Positions 6,117 through 8,443 of a DNA stretch of 8,443 bases are shown one piece after another. Source of the stretch: Promethearchaeota archaeon (lineage in GTDB: Archaea > Asgardarchaeota > Lokiarchaeia > Sigyniarchaeales > SOKP01); assembly GCA_030615145.1 (NCBI GenBank), contig JAUWZT010000160.1, positions 1 through 8,443 on the forward strand, read 5' to 3'. Within the stretch, counting starts at the first letter, position 1, and every line of letters starts with the position of its first letter. The translations under genes were made by a program, and so were the position numbers. The notes below the pieces were generated by a model that was not told where the DNA came from, did not search any database, and worked only from the letters and a program-made list of their open reading frames with translations.

Positions 6117-7441
6117 TAGATTTCACTCTGTAAAATTGTGCTATTGTTAAGATCGGTAAAAGTAGGAAGAGTAGTTTGCTTCTGTCCGTTTATCAAGAGG
6201 TACGGGTCAGCTCGTTTTAACACCACGCCAACAGATTTTAGATCTTGTCTACGTTTAAACAAAAATTTTTTAGCTCGTAAATTAATTATCCGTTTAGCGG
6301 AAATTGGACCAATTCCAGGAACGCGGAGTAAATCTTTATATGACGCTTGATTTGGATCCAATGGGCCACGACCTTTAAAATACTCTCTTGCTAAGTGAAT
6401 TTTAGGATCTCCTTCGGGTAAATTACCTTCTTCGGTCAATACTTCTTTCAAATCTTTTAATTTATAATGGTAGATTCGTAATAACCAATCGCTTTGATAT
6501 AATCTATGTTCTCTTGCTAATGAGGCTGCTTGTTTACCTGCTAACGGCGTACCTTCAATTGGAATGAAAGAAGAAAAATATGCACGCCTTAGATCAATTT
6601 CTTTATATCCCCAATCAATTCGTTTGAGTAGGTCGTAATCACTTTCATTTTTTGCAGCTCCAACTACAAATTGAGTGGTTTGTCCACTATTGAGAATTGG
6701 AGCGCCATCCCATCGAAATTTTTTATACCCATCTTCCCGTCGACCTTTAATCATATTTTCTTGGCATCTAAATTGATTGTCTTGTTTTAAATCTTTCAAG
6801 ATTTTGAGAGTTTCCTCGTTGTGTCTGAGACGTATCTGTTTTAACCAGCGCTGACGCGTTATAATGTCATTGTTAAAATCTTTCTGTTCTGCGATTTCGG
6901 CTAAGTGATCTTTAGTGGAGGCTTCCAAATTAATTGAAATACGATCAGATAGAGATATTGCCTCTTTAAGGAGATACTTACTCACACCTGGCAAACACTT
7001 AAAATGCACATATCCACCAAAGTTATATTTGAAACGAAGTAGTCGAACTACTTCCAACATTTCTTCGGTTGTTTCATCGGCGCTACCACAAACTCCAGAT
7101 GAAATGAAAACTCCTTCCACCACGTTCATCGAATAGAGTTTCATAAATGTGCGAGCGTATTCTTCTGGTGTAAAACTCATCCGGTGCTTACAATTATTAG
7201 TAAAGCAGTACTTACAACTGTAGATGCATTTGTTAGTGTATAGAGTTTTGAAAAGACTCATGCATCGACCATCAGGGGTGTAGCTGTGACAGATTCCAGC
7301 ACTTGCTGTAGCTCCAATCCAATTTTTCGAATCTCCAAAAAGTTTCGGATATTTATCAGTGCGACTGGAAGCGGTACTCGCACAAATATCATATTTTGAA
7401 TTTGCTCCCAAGACTCGAATCTTTTCTAAAGTAGACGGCAC
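6116..7441 (-). CDS. Putative DNA modification/repair radical SAM protein with C-terminal helix-hairpin-helix DNA-binding motif
   Basis: The 441 residues are close to the roughly 415 I recall for this family. N-terminal KYDICASTAS and ICHSYTPDGRCMSLFKTLYTN lead into KCIYSCKYC, whose Cys72, Cys76 and Cys79 form the CX3CX2C site for the SAM-binding [4Fe-4S] cluster. Family blocks follow: VEGVFISSG, GGYVHFKCLPG, DRISINLEA, GQTTQFVVGA and EHRLYQSDWLLR. The C-terminus has LLRVPGIGPISAKR (371-384), a helix-hairpin-helix that binds DNA non-specifically, and SVGVVLKRADPYL. The match is to the 'putative DNA modification/repair radical SAM' group genetically linked to DUF4130 and UDG-like proteins; substrate and reaction are unknown. 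The start is GTG: a stop codon lies immediately upstream and the first Met is residue 61, past essential motifs. Residues 203-240 look like a Lys-rich insertion relative to the family pattern I remember. Confidence 0.9.
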   Translation of the reverse strand: MPSTLEKIRVLGANSKYDICASTASSRTDKYPKLFGDSKNWIGATASAGICHSYTPDGRCMSLFKTLYTNKCIYSCKYCFTNNCKHRMSFTPEEYARTFMKLYSMNVVEGVFISSGVCGSADETTEEMLEVVRLLRFKYNFGGYVHFKCLPGVSKYLLKEAISLSDRISINLEASTKDHLAEIAEQKDFNNDIITRQRWLKQIRLRHNEETLKILKDLKQDNQFRCQENMIKGRREDGYKKFRWDGAPILNSGQTTQFVVGAAKNESDYDLLKRIDWGYKEIDLRRAYFSSFIPIEGTPLAGKQAASLAREHRLYQSDWLLRIYHYKLKDLKEVLTEEGNLPEGDPKIHLAREYFKGRGPLDPNQASYKDLLRVPGIGPISAKRIINLRAKKFLFKRRQDLKSVGVVLKRADPYLLINGQKQTTLPTFTDLNNSTILQSEI

Positions 7442-7634
7442 TTAAATCATCAGTTAAATAGATTTTTTTTTTAATAAGGTGTATAAATCTATCTCTTGAT
7501 GTTTACTTTATAAATCGAGGGGCATATTGAATTTTTAAAATAAATTTATATTTTTATAAAAATTTAAGTTTTAATTTCTTTTCTGTTAAATATTAGATAT
7601 TTTTATTTTATACTTAAACCATTGATTGATAATA
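7442..7634. promoter_or_regulatory. Divergent promoter region between the radical SAM operon and the TPP enzyme
   Basis: No gene is visible in these 193 AT-rich bases. For the TPP enzyme, ATTTTATAC around 7604-7612 lies 23-31 bases before its ATG, fitting a TATA box and a leaderless mRNA. For the radical SAM gene (minus strand), TTATTAAAAA overlapping the T10 run (7463-7472) lies at a similar distance from the GTG; a second TATA-like site is TTTATAC near 7482-7488. The octamer TATAAATC occurs twice, at 7482-7489 and 7509-7516. None of the sites is distinctive beyond its position. Confidence 0.35.
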
Positions 7635-8443
7635 ATGCCTAAATATACTGGAGGTGAAATAATCGCCAAATATCTGATTAAAGAAGGAGTAAAATATGTT
7701 TTGGGGATACCTGGGCATGGGTGCCTAGCCTTTGTGGATGCATTATTCCAAAACAAAGATAGAATTACATTGATCCAACCCAAACAGGAAATGAGTGGAG
7801 TTCATATGTCAATAGGTTACTTTAGAGTCACTTCTCAACCATTATGCGTATTTACATCGATAGGTCCCGGTGCTATTAACACTGCCATTGGTCTCGCTGA
7901 TGCTTTCGTAGACAGTTTTCCTGTACTTTGCATTACTGGAAACACTCACACACACATGCGAGGCAAGGGAGTACTTCAAGAGATTGAAAGAAATAGAGAT
8001 TCTAATATGCCTCGAATATTAGAGCCTATTGTTAAACGTTCTTGGCAAGTAAACGATGTAAAACAATTACCTACAGTCATGCAAAGAGCTTTTAATCAAA
8101 TGATGACTGGTAGAATGGGACCAACCGTCATTGATCTTCCTATGGATGTTCAGGCAGATGCTATTGATGTTGAAATACCCGATCCTTTGGAAAGAAGGGC
8201 AAGTGGAAAAATATTAGGTGCTCCAGAACAAATTAAAAAGGTAGTAGAATTATTAAAAAAAGCGAAAAGACCAGTCCTATTGTTAGGTGGTGGCGCAGTT
8301 ACAGCCGAAGCCTATGACGAAGTTAAAGAATTAGCACAGAAACTTGGTGCTGCTGTCGTAGTTACAATGATGGGTAAAGACGCATTTCCAAACGATCACG
8401 AGTTATTCGCTTGGAGCACTGGTAGCAAAGGGACTACTGTCGG
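7635..8443 (+). CDS. Thiamine-diphosphate-dependent enzyme, acetolactate synthase superfamily (3' partial)
   Basis: The reading frame runs off the window after 269 full codons of a family usually near 550-600 residues. The N-terminal (Pyr) domain is complete: EIIAKYLIKEGVKYVLGIPGHG (residues 8-29), then KQEMSGVHMSIGYFR, where Glu52 sits nine residues before the Gly-Tyr pair exactly as the catalytic Glu that activates ThDP in acetolactate synthases. Next come TSIGPGAINTAIGLADAF and GPTVIDLPMDVQ. The central domain begins near residue 192 and contains RPVLLLGGGAV and GKDAFPNDHELF. The cofactor-phosphate-binding C-terminal domain lies outside the window, so the substrate cannot be fixed: acetolactate synthase, a related decarboxylase/ligase, or an IolD-like hydrolase are possible. 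ATG at 7635, no Shine-Dalgarno. Confidence 0.88.
   Translation, partial: MPKYTGGEIIAKYLIKEGVKYVLGIPGHGCLAFVDALFQNKDRITLIQPKQEMSGVHMSIGYFRVTSQPLCVFTSIGPGAINTAIGLADAFVDSFPVLCITGNTHTHMRGKGVLQEIERNRDSNMPRILEPIVKRSWQVNDVKQLPTVMQRAFNQMMTGRMGPTVIDLPMDVQADAIDVEIPDPLERRASGKILGAPEQIKKVVELLKKAKRPVLLLGGGAVTAEAYDEVKELAQKLGAAVVVTMMGKDAFPNDHELFAWSTGSKGTTV

Noticed and set aside
7482..7516. Paired TATAAATC octamers as a regulatory repeat
   Set aside because: Only two copies in a very AT-rich gap, each resembling a TATA box; not enough to claim an operator.
7586..7783. Minus-strand ORF opposite the TPP enzyme start
   Set aside because: It lies antisense to the conserved N-terminus of the ThDP enzyme and shows no recognisable protein features.
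1..8443. CRISPR arrays, tRNA/rRNA genes, insertion sequences, integrase or att sites
   Set aside because: I saw no regularly spaced repeats, no cloverleaf or CCA-ended segments, no transposase or integrase motifs and no flanking direct repeats in either orientation.

Overview
The window is AT-rich, gene-dense DNA from an archaeon. The best evidence is a ribosomal protein uS2 of the archaeal/eukaryotic type, a CooC-type nickel-enzyme maturation ATPase of the kind found with archaeal and acetogen CODH/ACS, and genes that mostly lack Shine-Dalgarno sites and have TATA-like boxes about 25-35 bases before the start codon. A large calcium-binding, caspase/legumain-like surface protease and a surface-anchor remnant of the 'PGF + membrane helix + basic tail' type resemble what is seen in Asgard (Promethearchaeota) genomes. 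That lineage is an inference; no rRNA gene is present to settle it.

Layout. (1) 1-2193 (+): the C-terminal 730 residues of a multidomain surface protease. It has a CUB-like domain, a caspase/C13-like catalytic segment with an EF-hand loop, a beta-rich spacer, eight thrombospondin-3-like calcium repeats, one membrane helix and a cytosolic tail ending in a zinc ribbon. (2) 2212-2781 (+): a small zinc-finger membrane protein 18 bases downstream, probably co-transcribed. (3) 2800-3288 (-): an unrecognised polytopic membrane protein, convergent with (2). (4) 3289-3465: AT-only divergent promoter region with three short dyads. (5) 3466-4278 (+): ribosomal protein uS2 with a TTG start and a roughly 70-residue, highly charged N-terminal extension. 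(6) 4451-5227 (+): CooC-type ATPase. (7) 5260-5400 (-): an orphan C-terminal membrane-anchor fragment without a start codon. (8) 7441-5454 (-): a two-gene operon, radical SAM protein plus DUF4130 protein, overlapping by one base; this is a recognised pair predicted to act in DNA modification or repair. (9) 7635-end (+): the N-terminal 269 residues of a thiamine-diphosphate enzyme of the acetolactate synthase superfamily, divergent from the radical SAM operon.

How the genes fit together. Genes 1 and 2 look like one membrane-associated unit: each pairs membrane helices with a Cys4 zinc site predicted to face the cytosol, and the first puts a calcium-dependent protease outside the cell. The radical SAM and DUF4130 genes form an obvious functional unit of unknown chemistry. 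uS2 and CooC share a strand but are separated by a T-rich, terminator-like stretch and appear to have separate promoters. The strongest candidates for something undescribed are the protease architecture (with a CUB-like domain apparently placed inside the catalytic domain), the radical SAM/DUF4130 pair in an archaeon, and the tandemly growing acidic extension of uS2.
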